The notes under the pieces are model-generated. The model was not told where the DNA came from. It searched no databases and saw only the letters and a program-made list of their open reading frames with translations. Shown here one piece after another: positions 24,939 through 34,107 of a stretch of 64,000 nt of DNA. Within the stretch, counting starts at the first letter, position 1; each line of letters begins with the position of its first letter. A program made the position numbers and the translations under genes. Origin of the DNA: Massilia sp. UBA2604 (GTDB lineage: Bacteria; Pseudomonadota; Gammaproteobacteria; Burkholderiales; Burkholderiaceae_D); assembly GCA_002339265.1 (NCBI GenBank), contig DDKG01000178.1:62001-126000 (forward strand). The letters are read 5' to 3'.

Positions 24939-25680
24939 CCACGCGACGTTCGACCCGCGCCACGAAGCTGTAGCCGCGTCCCGGGACGTTGGCGACGTAG
25001 CGCGGGGCGACGGCGCAGTCGCCCAGTGCCCGGCGCAGCGCGCCGACGTGGACCCGCAGGCAGCTGTCGTCGACGATGCCGCCGGGCCAGACCGTGCGCT
25101 CCAGCTCGGCGTGGCTGACCACCTCGCCGGCGCGCTCGACCAGCGCCAGCAGCAGTGCGAACGCGCGCCTGCCCAGCCGCACCGGCGTCGTCCCCTGGAC
25201 CAGCTCGCCCTGCGAGCGCAGCAGGAGAAAGTCGTCGAAGAGGTACAGCTGCGCCGGCGGCTGCAGGCCGCACGCCGATGGCCTTGCTGCGCCCGGACAG
25301 GCGCACACCGGCTTGACGAAACGGTAGCCGCGGCCCGGCACAGTGAGGATGTAGGGATCGGCCGGTCCGTCGCCGAGCGCTTTGCGCAAGGCCGACATAT
25401 GCACCCGCAAGCCATTGTCCTCGACCACGGAACTGGGCCACACGGCGGCGACCAGGTCATCGTGGTCAACGACCTCGCCGGCACGCGCGACCAGGGCCAG
25501 CAGCAAGTCGAAGGCGCGCCCGCCCAGCGCCACCTGACGCTCGTCCGGTCCGCACACCAGCAGCTTGCGTCCCGCATGGAGCGCGAAACGACCGAAGGTG
25601 CAGTCGGGCCCTGCCGGCGCCAGGCCGACACGGGTCGCGGCAGCAGGCCGGGGCGGCGCAATGAAAGTGTCGGTATGCAT
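24925..25680 (-). CDS. Regulator with two tandem OmpR-type winged-helix domains
   Basis: A 251-residue protein with two copies of the Trans_reg_C DNA-binding fold and no receiver, sensor or membrane segment. Copy one spans about residues 25-125 (LGGRAFDLLLALVARAGEVV, VHMSALRKALGD, VPGRGYRFV). Copy two spans about 145-245 (LGRRAFALLLALVERAGEVV, VHVGALRRALGD, VPGRGYSFV). The copies are clearly duplicates. The ATG at 25680 lacks a good ribosome site; an in-frame TTG at 25758 with GGTAGAG upstream is an alternative. The target is unknown; the neighbouring hydrolases are candidates. Confidence 0.8.
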   Translation of the reverse strand: MHTDTFIAPPRPAAATRVGLAPAGPDCTFGRFALHAGRKLLVCGPDERQVALGGRAFDLLLALVARAGEVVDHDDLVAAVWPSSVVEDNGLRVHMSALRKALGDGPADPYILTVPGRGYRFVKPVCACPGAARPSACGLQPPAQLYLFDDFLLLRSQGELVQGTTPVRLGRRAFALLLALVERAGEVVSHAELERTVWPGGIVDDSCLRVHVGALRRALGDCAVAPRYVANVPGRGYSFVARVERRVATCP

Positions 25681-26004
25681 TCGGTCGGTATCGCACGAAG
25701 GTATCGCACGGCGGGCGGGACGGGCGCCGCCCGGCGCGGCCAATGGATCGCCCGTCAATACTTCTCTACCTTAAGCCTTTGCCGGCCAGATGACAAGAAG
25801 TTAATACACAAGCCCAGGCGGCCGTTGCGGAGAAAGGACTGCCGGCGCGCGCCGCCACCGATCGTGTGACTGTGGCCTCTCCCTTCAGTCAAGTGTCGCC
25901 GGCGTGTGAATTCGCGTCTACTGACCATTGCGGGGCGGCGTGCCCAGAGCTCGCCTTTCCCATCCATTACCACCCACCACCATTCATACCGAGGAGCACC
26001 CTGC
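25681..26004. other. 324-base divergent intergenic region
   Basis: It separates the tandem winged-helix regulator from the hydrolase-catalase pair. It must hold both promoters, but no convincing -35/-10 pair, operator repeat or RNA gene was found. If the regulator starts at TTG 25758 the gap is 246 bases. Confidence 0.5.
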
Positions 26005-26829
26005 ATGGCCATCTACACCACCACCGAAGGCGTCGATCTCTATTACAAGGACTGGGGCAGCGGCCAGCCCATCGTGTTCTGCCACGGCTGGCCATTGAGC
26101 TCGGACAGCTGGGAGTCGCAGATGATCTTCCTCGCCGACCAGGGCTACCGCTGCATCGCCCACGACCGCCGCGGCCACGGCCGCTCGAGCCAGCCGTGGG
26201 ACGGAAACGACATGGACCATTACGCCGACGACCTGGCCGAGCTGCTCGACCACCTGGACGTGAAGGATGCGGTGCTGCTCGGTTTCTCGACCGGCGGCGG
26301 CGAAGTGGCGCGCTATATCGGCCGCCACGGGACCGCGCGGATTGCCAAGGCCGGCCTGATCTCGGCGGTGCCGCCGCTGATGCTGAAAACCGAAGCGAAT
26401 CCGGGCGGCCTGCCGCTCGAGGTCTTCGACGGCCTGCGCGCCAGCCAGCTGGCCGACCGCTCCCAGTTCTACCTGGACATCCCCAGCGGCCCGTTCTACG
26501 GCTTCAACCGGCCCGGCGCCAAGGTCTCGCAAGGGCTGATCCAGTCCTGGTGGATGCAGGGCATGCAGGGCGGCCACAAGAACACCTATGACTCGATCAA
26601 GGCGTTCTCGGAAACCGACTTCACCGAAGACCTGAAGAAATTCACGATCCCGACCCTCATCATCCACGGCGACGACGACCAGATCGTGCCTATCGACGCC
26701 GCCGGTCGCGCCTCCAAGCGCCTGGTGCCGCACGCGCAGCTGATCGTTTATCCGGGCGCCCCGCATGGCCTGACCGACACCCACAAGGACCAGGTCAACG
26801 CCGACCTGCTGGCCTTCGTGCGCGGCTGA
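26005..26829 (+). CDS. Alpha/beta hydrolase, non-heme chloroperoxidase/arylesterase type
   Basis: A 274-residue cytoplasmic hydrolase. The triad is Ser95 in GFSTGGG, Asp225 in HGDDDQIVP and His254 in GAPHG. The oxyanion region is FCHGWP. The sequence fits the cofactor-free haloperoxidase/perhydrolase group ([21 protein letters not shown]). The ATG at 26005 follows GAGGAG; the open frame upstream lacks one. It is 28 bases before the catalase gene, suggesting co-transcription; members of this family can make or use peracids from H2O2. Confidence 0.9.
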   Translation: MAIYTTTEGVDLYYKDWGSGQPIVFCHGWPLSSDSWESQMIFLADQGYRCIAHDRRGHGRSSQPWDGNDMDHYADDLAELLDHLDVKDAVLLGFSTGGGEVARYIGRHGTARIAKAGLISAVPPLMLKTEANPGGLPLEVFDGLRASQLADRSQFYLDIPSGPFYGFNRPGAKVSQGLIQSWWMQGMQGGHKNTYDSIKAFSETDFTEDLKKFTIPTLIIHGDDDQIVPIDAAGRASKRLVPHAQLIVYPGAPHGLTDTHKDQVNADLLAFVRG

Positions 26830-26857
26830 GCGCTCCCACCAACAAGAGGACGATGCC

Positions 26858-28300
26858 ATGAAAGAGCTGACCACCGCCGCGGGCGCCCCCGTGGTCGACA
26901 ACCAGAACACGATGACAGCCGGCCCGCGCGGCCCGGCCCTACTACAGGACGTCTGGTTCCTGGAAAAGCTGGCCCACTTCGACCGCGAAGTGATACCCGA
27001 GCGCCGCATGCACGCCAAGGGCGGCGGCGCCCACGGCACCTTCACCGTGACCCACGACATCACGCGCTTTACCAAGGCGCGCATGTTCTCCGAGGTCGGC
27101 AAGAAGACCGAGCTGTTCCTGCGCTTCTCGACGGTGGCCGGCGAGCGCGGCGCCGCCGACGCCGAACGCGACATCCGCGGCTTCGCGATCAAGTTCTATA
27201 CCGAACAGGGCAACTGGGACCTGGTCGGCAACAACACGCCCGTGTTCTTCCTGCGCGACCCGCTCAAGTTCCCCGACCTGAACCACGCCATCAAGCGCGA
27301 TCCGCGCACCGGCCTGCGCAGCGCCGACAACAACTGGGACTTCTGGTCCAGCCTTCCCGAGGCGCTGCACCAGGTCACGATCGTCATGAGCGACCGCGGC
27401 ATCCCCAGGAGTTTTCGCCACATGCACGGCTTCGGCAGCCATACCTTCAGCTTCATCAGCGCCGGGGGCGAGCGCTTCTGGGTCAAGTTCACCCTCAAGA
27501 CCCGGCAGGGCATCCAGAACCTGAGTGACGCGGAAAGCCAAGCCCTGATCGGCCGCGACCGCGAAAGCCACCTGCGCGACCTGTACGACAGCATCGAGGC
27601 CGGCGACTTTCCCCGCTGGACCCTGTACGTGCAGATCATGCCCGAGAAAGAAGCGGCCACGTATCGATACAACCCGTTCGACCTGACCAAGGTCTGGCTG
27701 CACGCCGACTACCCGCTGATCGAGGTCGGCGTGCTGGAGCTGAACCGCAACCCGGAGAACAACTTCGCCGAGGTCGAGCAGGCCGGCTTCAACCCGGCCC
27801 ACATCGTGCCGGGCATCGGCTTCTCGCCCGACAAGATGCTGCAGGGCCGCCTGTTCTCCTACGGCGACGCGCTGCGCTACCGGCTGGGCGTGAACCACCA
27901 CCAGATCCCGGTGAACGCGCCGCGCTGCCCGGTGCACAGCTACCACCGCGACGGCGCCATGCGGGTCGACGGCAACCGCGGCGGCACCACCTCGTATGAG
28001 CCGAACCGCCATGGCGAATGGCAGGACCAGCCCGATTTCAAGGAGCCGCCGCTGTCGCTCGAAGGCGCCGCCGACCACTGGAACCACCGGGTCGATGACG
28101 ACTATTACTCGCAGCCGGCGCTGCTGTTCAGGAAAATGTCACCGGCCCAGCGCGAAGCGCTGTTCCAGAACACGGCGCGTGCGATCGCTGGCGCCTCGGA
28201 TGAGGTCAAGGCGCGCCACATCGCCAACTGTACGATGTGCGATCCGGCCTATGGCGACGGGGTGGCGCGCGCCATCGTGCAGGGCAGCGAAGGCGCCTGA
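26858..28300 (+). CDS. katA: Monofunctional heme catalase (small subunit type)
   Basis: A 480-residue catalase that converts H2O2 to water and oxygen. The distal residues are His52 ([10 protein letters not shown]) and Asn125 (DLVGNNTP), with the proximal heme ligand Tyr335 in [12 protein letters not shown]. Length and the lack of a C-terminal flavodoxin-like domain place it in the small-subunit (clade 3-like) group. There is no signal peptide, so it is cytoplasmic. The ATG lies 28 bases behind the hydrolase gene with AGAGGA upstream. No oxyR gene is adjacent. Confidence 0.96.
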   Translation: MKELTTAAGAPVVDNQNTMTAGPRGPALLQDVWFLEKLAHFDREVIPERRMHAKGGGAHGTFTVTHDITRFTKARMFSEVGKKTELFLRFSTVAGERGAADAERDIRGFAIKFYTEQGNWDLVGNNTPVFFLRDPLKFPDLNHAIKRDPRTGLRSADNNWDFWSSLPEALHQVTIVMSDRGIPRSFRHMHGFGSHTFSFISAGGERFWVKFTLKTRQGIQNLSDAESQALIGRDRESHLRDLYDSIEAGDFPRWTLYVQIMPEKEAATYRYNPFDLTKVWLHADYPLIEVGVLELNRNPENNFAEVEQAGFNPAHIVPGIGFSPDKMLQGRLFSYGDALRYRLGVNHHQIPVNAPRCPVHSYHRDGAMRVDGNRGGTTSYEPNRHGEWQDQPDFKEPPLSLEGAADHWNHRVDDDYYSQPALLFRKMSPAQREALFQNTARAIAGASDEVKARHIANCTMCDPAYGDGVARAIVQGSEGA

Positions 28301-28399
28301 CGGCGCGCTCCACCGGCGACGGACGGGCAAGGACGGGCCTGGTGCTATAGAATCCGCATCCTCGGTGCGGATTGCACCTTACATGTTCAGAGGTACGCC

Positions 28400-29089
28400 G
28401 TGTTTCCCGTTTCCGCCCTCGACATGGGCGCCGCAATGAAGACCCTGGTGCTGACGCTCGACCTGGTCGGCACCTTCGTGTTCGCCCTGAGCGGCGCCAC
28501 TGCCGGCCTGCGGCGCCAGCTCGACCTGTTCGGCGTGCTGGTGCTGTCCTTCGTCGCCGCGACCTCGGGCGGCATCGTGCGCGACCTTTTGATCGGCGCC
28601 ACGCCGCCGGCCGCCTTCACCGACTGGCGCTACCTGGGCGTGTCGCTGCTGGCCGGGGTGGCGATCTTCTTCTGGTCGCCCGTCCTGCACCGCCTGCGCC
28701 ATCCGGTGCTGCTGTTCGACGGCGCCGGCCTGGCCCTGTTCTGCGTCGCCGGCGCCCAGAAGGCGCTGGTGTTCGGCCTTGAGCCGGTGATGGCGGCGCT
28801 GCTCGGCATGTTGACCGGCATCGGCGGCGGCGTCGCGCGCGACGTGCTGCTGTCGAACGTGCCGGCCGTGTTCAGGTCGGACATCTACGCCGTCGCCGCG
28901 CTGGCCGGGGCCACGGTGGTGGTGCTTGGTGACGCCCTGGGGCTGCCCAGCACGCCGACGGCGCTGGCCGGTGCCGCGCTGTGCTTCGGCCTGCGCCTGG
29001 CGGCGATCCGCTACGGCTGGCACCTGCCCACGGCGCGCGCGCCAGAAAGCGCCGAGGGCGAACAGGACCCAGGCCGCGACGGCCGCTAG
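28400..29089 (+). CDS. TRIC-type cation channel family protein (UPF0126, YadS/YicG-like)
   Basis: A 229-residue membrane protein with two repeats of three helices, each carrying the family motif: GGIVRDLLIG in the first and GGGVARDVLL in the second. Prokaryotic relatives form trimeric K+-permeable channels; physiological role is uncertain. The GTG at 28400 is preceded by AGAGG, and a TATAGAAT box at 28346-28353 could be its -10. Its stop overlaps the convergent cysteine synthase stop by four bases. Confidence 0.88.
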   Translation: MFPVSALDMGAAMKTLVLTLDLVGTFVFALSGATAGLRRQLDLFGVLVLSFVAATSGGIVRDLLIGATPPAAFTDWRYLGVSLLAGVAIFFWSPVLHRLRHPVLLFDGAGLALFCVAGAQKALVFGLEPVMAALLGMLTGIGGGVARDVLLSNVPAVFRSDIYAVAALAGATVVVLGDALGLPSTPTALAGAALCFGLRLAAIRYGWHLPTARAPESAEGEQDPGRDGR

Positions 29090-29991
29090 AAGTACTTCGA
29101 CAGGTAAAAGGCGCCGGAGTCCGGGAAGATCGTGACGATGCGGGCCTGGCCCAGCCGCGGCAACAGGCGGGCGACGCCGGCCGCCACGCAGGCGCTCGAA
29201 CCGCCGGCCAGGATGCCCTCTTCGCGCGCCAGGCGGTGGATCCAGGCCAGCGCTTCTTCATCCGGTACCTGGACCACGTCGTCGACCACGGCCGGATCGA
29301 ACACGGGCGACGGACAACTCTTGCCGACGCCCTCGATCGCGCTCGAGAATTCGCCGCCCGCCGGCAGGTCGGTCACTAGCTTGCGGTAGGCCGAATCCAG
29401 CGGTTCGACTCCGATTACCTTGATCGCCGGGTTGCGCTCCTTCAGGTAGCGCCCGATGCCCGAGATCGTGCCGCCCGAGCCGACGCCGCACACGAAGACG
29501 TCGATCTGGCCGTCCATCTGCGCCCACAGCTCGGGCGCGGTGTCGCCGTAGTGGGCCTGGCTGTTGAGGTTGGAACGGTACTGGTCGAGGTGGTGGGCGC
29601 CGCCCTGGCGGGCGATGCCCAGCGCCATCTCCTGGTAGTCAGGGCCGCGCTCGCCGTCGCACACGCGCACCGTGGCGCCATAGGCTTCGATGCGCCGGAT
29701 CTTTTCACGGCTGGTGGCAATGGGGACGGCGACCTCGCAATCGAGGCCGAGCACGGCGCTGGCCATGGCCAGGGCCGCGCCCGTGTTGCCGGAAGACGCC
29801 TCGACCACGCGCTCGGTGTCCGCCGGCAGCTTGCGCAGCATGGCCCGCACCATGCGGTCCTTGATGCTGCCGCCGGGATTCATGAATTCCAGCTTGGCCA
29901 CCACGTTCGCGTCCGCGAATACGCGGCCGAGCCTGACCACCGGGGTGTTGCCGATGGCCTCCATGACAGATGACTTGATGTGGGATTGCAT
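29086..29991 (-). CDS. Cysteine synthase, CysM/CysK family
   Basis: A 301-residue PLP enzyme that makes cysteine from O-acetylserine (or a related acceptor) and sulphide or thiosulphate. Lys44 in NPGGSIKDR binds PLP. The substrate loop SSGNTG is at 66-71 and the phosphate-binding GVGSGGTISG is intact. There is no CBS extension. The ATG at 29991 follows AAAGGAAG. Similarity leans to CysM-like enzymes, but the choice of sulphur donor cannot be read from sequence with certainty. Confidence 0.9.
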   Translation of the reverse strand: MQSHIKSSVMEAIGNTPVVRLGRVFADANVVAKLEFMNPGGSIKDRMVRAMLRKLPADTERVVEASSGNTGAALAMASAVLGLDCEVAVPIATSREKIRRIEAYGATVRVCDGERGPDYQEMALGIARQGGAHHLDQYRSNLNSQAHYGDTAPELWAQMDGQIDVFVCGVGSGGTISGIGRYLKERNPAIKVIGVEPLDSAYRKLVTDLPAGGEFSSAIEGVGKSCPSPVFDPAVVDDVVQVPDEEALAWIHRLAREEGILAGGSSACVAAGVARLLPRLGQARIVTIFPDSGAFYLSKYF

Positions 29992-30071
29992 GCCACTTCC
30001 TTTCGAACGGAACCCGCGATGCCATCTCCGCCGGGGCGGATATGCCAGCCGCATGCGAGGCACAACGAACA

Positions 30072-30095
30072 AGCGCCCGCATGGTGGCGGGCGCT
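30072..30095 (-). promoter_or_regulatory. Leader hairpin upstream of the cysteine synthase gene
   Basis: A 9-bp stem (AGCGCCCGC/GCGGGCGCT, loop of six) lies about 80-105 bases upstream of the ATG. An overlapping TTG-initiated frame beginning at 30114 has Cys at codons 2, 4 and 12 and runs through the hairpin. This could be an attenuator, but no ribosome site for the leader frame is evident. Confidence 0.25.
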
Positions 30096-30254
30096 GACGG
30101 GTGCATCGACACAACAGGATGCGTTCCGATTGTAGTGGCTAAATTGCGTGGATGTCAGCAATATTTTAAGAGTCATTTCTCACAGGATACAAAACTGACG
30201 GGGAACGACCGACAGCGCGCCGGTCGCCACCAGACGGCCGTAGGAGCGCCAATA

Positions 30255-31610
30255 TCAGGACCGTGCCAGCAAGCGACGCAGCTGGGCCGCCTGGTAGGCG
30301 CCGAAGGTGTCGCCGAACAGGCAGCGGACCAGTGGATCGTCGACCAGCTCGGCGTCGAGCAACGCGCGTTCGGTGACGGCATCGAAGACGGTGCCATTGA
30401 TGCGCACGTACATCGAGGTCAGCGATTCTCCGAGCGCGAGCGCCGCATACAGCTTGGCGGCCGGGACTTCCGTGGTCCAGCCAAGAGGGCCTTCTCCCGC
30501 CGCCACGAGCGTCGCGCGTTCACCGTCAAGGCGGTAGTGATAGTCGCGCGCCTGGCCCGCGTGGTCGAACACCGACAGGCGCCAGGTGCGCGGGCGGTCG
30601 AAATAGTCCGAATCGGCCTCGGTGTCGCCATACTTGGCCGCCAGCCCGTGCAGGCAGTAATCCGTCACGCGCGCCTGTTCTTCCTGCGTCAGCGGCGCGA
30701 AATGGCGGGCGATTTCGGCGGTCGACGGCGGCGCGGCGTTGCCCTCGTAGGCGTAATCGACGTCCTGGTCACCGACCGGGATCACCCACGGCAACGGCGG
30801 CGCCGGGTGCAGGCCGGCAGCGTCGAGCCGGCGCGAAACGGAAGGATCGAGCCGCACCACCTGGGCTGCCGGCAGCGCCGCCCCCACCTCTTGCGCGAAG
30901 CGGGCGTACGAGATCGGGAAAAAGGCGCGGTTATACCAGGACCAGGGTTCCTGCACGAACTGGCATGAACTCGGCACGACATAGCGCGGCGCCAGCGCCC
31001 GCAGCTGGTCGAGCCATTCCTGCGGCAGGCCGGGCGGCGCGGCGGCGTGGCGCGACGGCGCCAGCACCTCGAGCTCGCGCATGGTCTGGAACGGCCACAG
31101 CACCATGTCCCACGGCGCCTGCGCGACCAGCGTGCCGAGTGTGTGCTCGTCGATCCAGGAGTCGACCACGTTCAGCACGTTCATGCCGGCGGCGCGCACC
31201 TGGAACATCGAATCGACGTCGACGTCCATCGCCTCGCGCGGCGTGACCGTGAACGGCCCCACCTCGACCGCCCGATCCAGCGCCAGCGCGTGGACGTGCG
31301 TGAAACCCAGCTGGCGCAGCATGTCGAACAGCGCCTCGAACTGGCAGTACAGGTAGATCGGCGTGGCGCGCTCCAGCAGATCCAGGCTGTCGAGCGAGCA
31401 GTGGTCGTCGTGGAAGTGCGAGATGAAGACGGCGTCGAAGCGCTGGCTGCGGATGGCCTCCAGGTCGAAGCGCACGTCGGGAAAGGCGTGGCAGTTGCGG
31501 CTGAACGGGTTCTCGAAGATCGAGTCGAAGGCGATGCGGCTGCCTTCGCATTCGAAGACGTACCCCGCGTGCAGGATCCTCGATATCGTCAGTCCCGCCC
31601 TCTTTTCCAT
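30255..31610 (-). CDS. Metallo-beta-lactamase-fold hydrolase, large form
   Basis: A 451-residue cytoplasmic protein with the zinc motif HxHxDH (HFHDDH, His65-His70) after the UlaG/RomA-like start ISRILHAGYVFECEGSRIAFDSIFENPF. The C-terminal 200 residues are extra to the minimal MBL fold and unrecognised. It is divergent from the purine permease gene across 96 bases that contain mirrored extended -10 boxes. The substrate is not known; a link to purine catabolism is only suggested by the shared promoter region. Confidence 0.75.
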   Translation of the reverse strand: MEKRAGLTISRILHAGYVFECEGSRIAFDSIFENPFSRNCHAFPDVRFDLEAIRSQRFDAVFISHFHDDHCSLDSLDLLERATPIYLYCQFEALFDMLRQLGFTHVHALALDRAVEVGPFTVTPREAMDVDVDSMFQVRAAGMNVLNVVDSWIDEHTLGTLVAQAPWDMVLWPFQTMRELEVLAPSRHAAAPPGLPQEWLDQLRALAPRYVVPSSCQFVQEPWSWYNRAFFPISYARFAQEVGAALPAAQVVRLDPSVSRRLDAAGLHPAPPLPWVIPVGDQDVDYAYEGNAAPPSTAEIARHFAPLTQEEQARVTDYCLHGLAAKYGDTEADSDYFDRPRTWRLSVFDHAGQARDYHYRLDGERATLVAAGEGPLGWTTEVPAAKLYAALALGESLTSMYVRINGTVFDAVTERALLDAELVDDPLVRCLFGDTFGAYQAAQLRRLLARS

Positions 31611-31637
31611 GCCCTGCGCCCTCCCGTGAAAGGCGGC

Positions 31638-31645
31638 ATTCTACA
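31638..31645 (-). promoter_or_regulatory. Extended -10 box for the MBL hydrolase gene
   Basis: TGTAGAAT on the minus strand, 28 bases before the ATG at 31610. It mirrors an identical box on the plus strand 18 bases away. Confidence 0.45.
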
Positions 31646-31663
31646 ACGCGCCGTCCATCTGCC

Positions 31664-31671
31664 TGTAGAAT
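31664..31671 (+). promoter_or_regulatory. Extended -10 box for the purine permease gene
   Basis: TGTAGAAT on the plus strand, predicting a start near 31678 and a leader of about 29 bases before the ATG at 31707. Confidence 0.45.
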
Positions 31672-31706
31672 CGCGTCTTTGCCCGGCCCAGCCGTCTGCC
31701 TTCGCC

Positions 31707-33086
31707 ATGTCGACACCACCCTCCCAGCAGCCCCACTCGGAACTGATCCTCGGACTCGACGACCGCCCGCCCCCGCTGCTCGGCATGCTGGCCGCCCTGC
31801 AGCACCTGCTGGCCATCATCGTCCCCATCGTCACGCCGGGCCTGCTGATCTGCCAGGCGCTGGGCGTGTCCAGCCGCGACACCAACCTGATTGTCTCGAT
31901 GTCGCTGGTCGTTTCCGGCATCGCCACCTTCGTGCAATGCCGCCGCTTCGGGCCGTTCGGGGCGGGCCTCCTGATCGTGCAGGGCACCAGCTTCAACTTC
32001 GTCGGGCCGCTGATCGCCGGCGGCGCGCTGATGGTCAAGCAGGGTACGCCGGTCGAGGCGGTGATGGCGGCCATCTTCGGCGTCGTGGTCGCCGGCTCCT
32101 TCATCGAGATGGGCGTGTCGCGCGTGCTGCCCTTCGTCAAGCGCCTGATCACGCCGCTGGTCACGGGCATCGTGGTGCTGATGATCGGCCTCACCCTGAT
32201 CAAGGTCGGCCTGATCAGCATGGGCGGCGGCTACGGGGCCATGGCCAACGGCAGCTTCGCCAACGGCGAGAACCTGCTGCTCTCCGGCGTGGTGCTGGCC
32301 ATCATCGTGATCCTGAACCGGGTGCCGGTGGTGTGGATGCGCAGCGCCGCCATCGTCATCGCGCTGGCGGTCGGCTACGCGCTGGCCGGCTGGATGGGCC
32401 GCCTGGACTTCACCGGCATGCACGAGGCGCCGCTGTTCCAGGTGCCGGCGCCGCTGCACTTCGGCCTCGGCTTCTCGTGGTCGCTGTTCATCCCGATGAT
32501 CGTGATCTACCTGGTCACCTCGCTGGAGGCGATCGGCGACGTGACGGCTACCAGCAAGGTCTCGCGCCAGCCGGTCGAAGGTCCGCTGTGGATGCAGCGC
32601 ATCAAGGGCGGCGTGCTGGTCAACGGCGCCAACTCCCTGCTGGCCGGCATCTTCAACACCTTCCCCAGCTCGATTTTCGCCCAGAACAACGGCGTGATCC
32701 AGCTGACCGGCATCGCCAGCCGCCACGTCGGCATGTGGATCGCCCTGTTCCTGGTGATCCTGGGCCTGTTCCCCGCGGTCGCGGGCGTGATCCAGGCGGT
32801 GCCGGAACCGGTGCTGGGCGGCGCGGCGATGGTCATGTTCGGCGCCGTCGCCGCGGCCGGCATCAACATCCTGGCCAGCGTCACGCTCGACCGCCGCGCG
32901 CTCTTGGTAATCGCGGTTTCGCTGGCGCTGGGCCTGGGCGTGTCCCAGGTGCCCGAATTCCTGGCCCATATGCCGTCCGCGGTGCGCAACGTGCTCGAAT
33001 CGGGCGTCGCCACCGGCGGTCTGTGCGCCCTGCTGCTGAACTGGTTCCTGCCGGAGCAGGCGGCGGCACCGAAGGACGCGCAGTGA
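31707..33086 (+). CDS. NCS2-family purine (xanthine/urate) permease
   Basis: A 459-residue transporter with about 13 membrane helices. The NCS2 signatures are visible: QGTSFNFVGPLIAGG in the first repeat, ETSLEA-like TSLEAIGDVTATS and the motif QNNGVIQLTGIASRHVG. These fit the xanthine/uric acid branch (UacT/XanQ-like) driven by protons. The substrate is inferred from the motif. Its stop overlaps the start of the DUF4105 gene (GTGA), so the two are co-translated. Confidence 0.9.
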   Translation: MSTPPSQQPHSELILGLDDRPPPLLGMLAALQHLLAIIVPIVTPGLLICQALGVSSRDTNLIVSMSLVVSGIATFVQCRRFGPFGAGLLIVQGTSFNFVGPLIAGGALMVKQGTPVEAVMAAIFGVVVAGSFIEMGVSRVLPFVKRLITPLVTGIVVLMIGLTLIKVGLISMGGGYGAMANGSFANGENLLLSGVVLAIIVILNRVPVVWMRSAAIVIALAVGYALAGWMGRLDFTGMHEAPLFQVPAPLHFGLGFSWSLFIPMIVIYLVTSLEAIGDVTATSKVSRQPVEGPLWMQRIKGGVLVNGANSLLAGIFNTFPSSIFAQNNGVIQLTGIASRHVGMWIALFLVILGLFPAVAGVIQAVPEPVLGGAAMVMFGAVAAAGINILASVTLDRRALLVIAVSLALGLGVSQVPEFLAHMPSAVRNVLESGVATGGLCALLLNWFLPEQAAAPKDAQ

Positions 33087-34090
33087 GTTGGCGGCGGCTG
33101 GCCAGGTGCGCGCTGGCGCTGCTGGTCGTGCTGGTGACGGCGTGGGGATCGCTGGCGCTGTGGTTCCAGCTGGCGCCGGCGATCTCCCTGCCACTGGGCG
33201 GCGCCTGGGCTTTGCTTGGCCTCGCCGTGGCGCTGGTCCTGTCGCGCGCGCCGGGCTGGAAGCACGAACGCAGGCTGTTTTTGGCAGGCGCGCTGGCAGG
33301 TCTCGCGATGCTGGGATGGTGGCAGTCGCTCGCGCCGTCGCACGATCGGCCGTGGGCCGACGACGTCGCGCGGATGCTGGAGTCAAAGGTCGACGGTGAC
33401 CGCCTGGAATTGCGCAATGTGCGCGCCTTCGAGTGGCGTACCGAGACCGACTACACGCCGCGCTGGGAAACCCGGCGCTACGACCTGTCGCGGCTCGAGT
33501 CGGCCGACCTGGTCATGTCCTACTGGATGGGACCGCACGTCGCCCATACGCTGGTCTCGTTCGGCTTCAGCGACGGCCAGCGGCTGGTATTCTCGCTCGA
33601 GATCCGCAAGGAGCGCGACGAGTCGTTTTCGGCGATCGGCGGCTTCTTTCGCAAGTTCGAACAGGTGATCGTCGCCGCCGACGAGCGCGACCTGATCCGT
33701 ACCCGCAGCAATGCGCGCGGCGAACAGGTGTACCTGTACCGGCTGCGCGCGACGCCGGCGCAACTACGCTCGGTGCTGCTGGAATACCTGGAACGGGCGG
33801 AGGCGCTGCGGCGCCAGCCCGAGTTCTACAACACCCTCACCAGCAACTGCACGACGATCCTGTTCGAACTGGCGCGCCACATCGATCCCGCCTTGCCGCT
33901 CGACTACCGGCTGCTGGCCTCCGGCCACTTCGCCGAGTATGCCTACGACCAGGGCGCCCTGACGCCCGGCCTGCCCTACGAAGTGTTGCGCGCGCGCGGC
34001 CACATCAATGCCCGCGCGCGCAAGGCGGACACGGGCGCCGACGACTATTCGCAAGCCATCCGCGCCGGGGTGCCCGGTATTCCCCAATAA
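33083..34090 (+). CDS. DUF4105 (Lnb N-terminal periplasmic) domain protein
   Basis: A 335-residue protein. About three hydrophobic helices lie in the first 75 residues. A periplasmic DUF4105 domain follows, with ADLVMSYWMGPHVAHTLVSFGF, SLEIRKERDESFSAIGGFFRKFE and the conserved YNTLTSNCTTILFEL, whose Cys is a likely nucleophile. The start is a GTG at 33083 overlapping the permease stop. The family has been suggested to act on lipids or peptidoglycan, without proof. Confidence 0.8.
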   Translation: MSWRRLARCALALLVVLVTAWGSLALWFQLAPAISLPLGGAWALLGLAVALVLSRAPGWKHERRLFLAGALAGLAMLGWWQSLAPSHDRPWADDVARMLESKVDGDRLELRNVRAFEWRTETDYTPRWETRRYDLSRLESADLVMSYWMGPHVAHTLVSFGFSDGQRLVFSLEIRKERDESFSAIGGFFRKFEQVIVAADERDLIRTRSNARGEQVYLYRLRATPAQLRSVLLEYLERAEALRRQPEFYNTLTSNCTTILFELARHIDPALPLDYRLLASGHFAEYAYDQGALTPGLPYEVLRARGHINARARKADTGADDYSQAIRAGVPGIPQ

Positions 34091-34107
34091 GGATCAGCGC
34101 GACAGGA

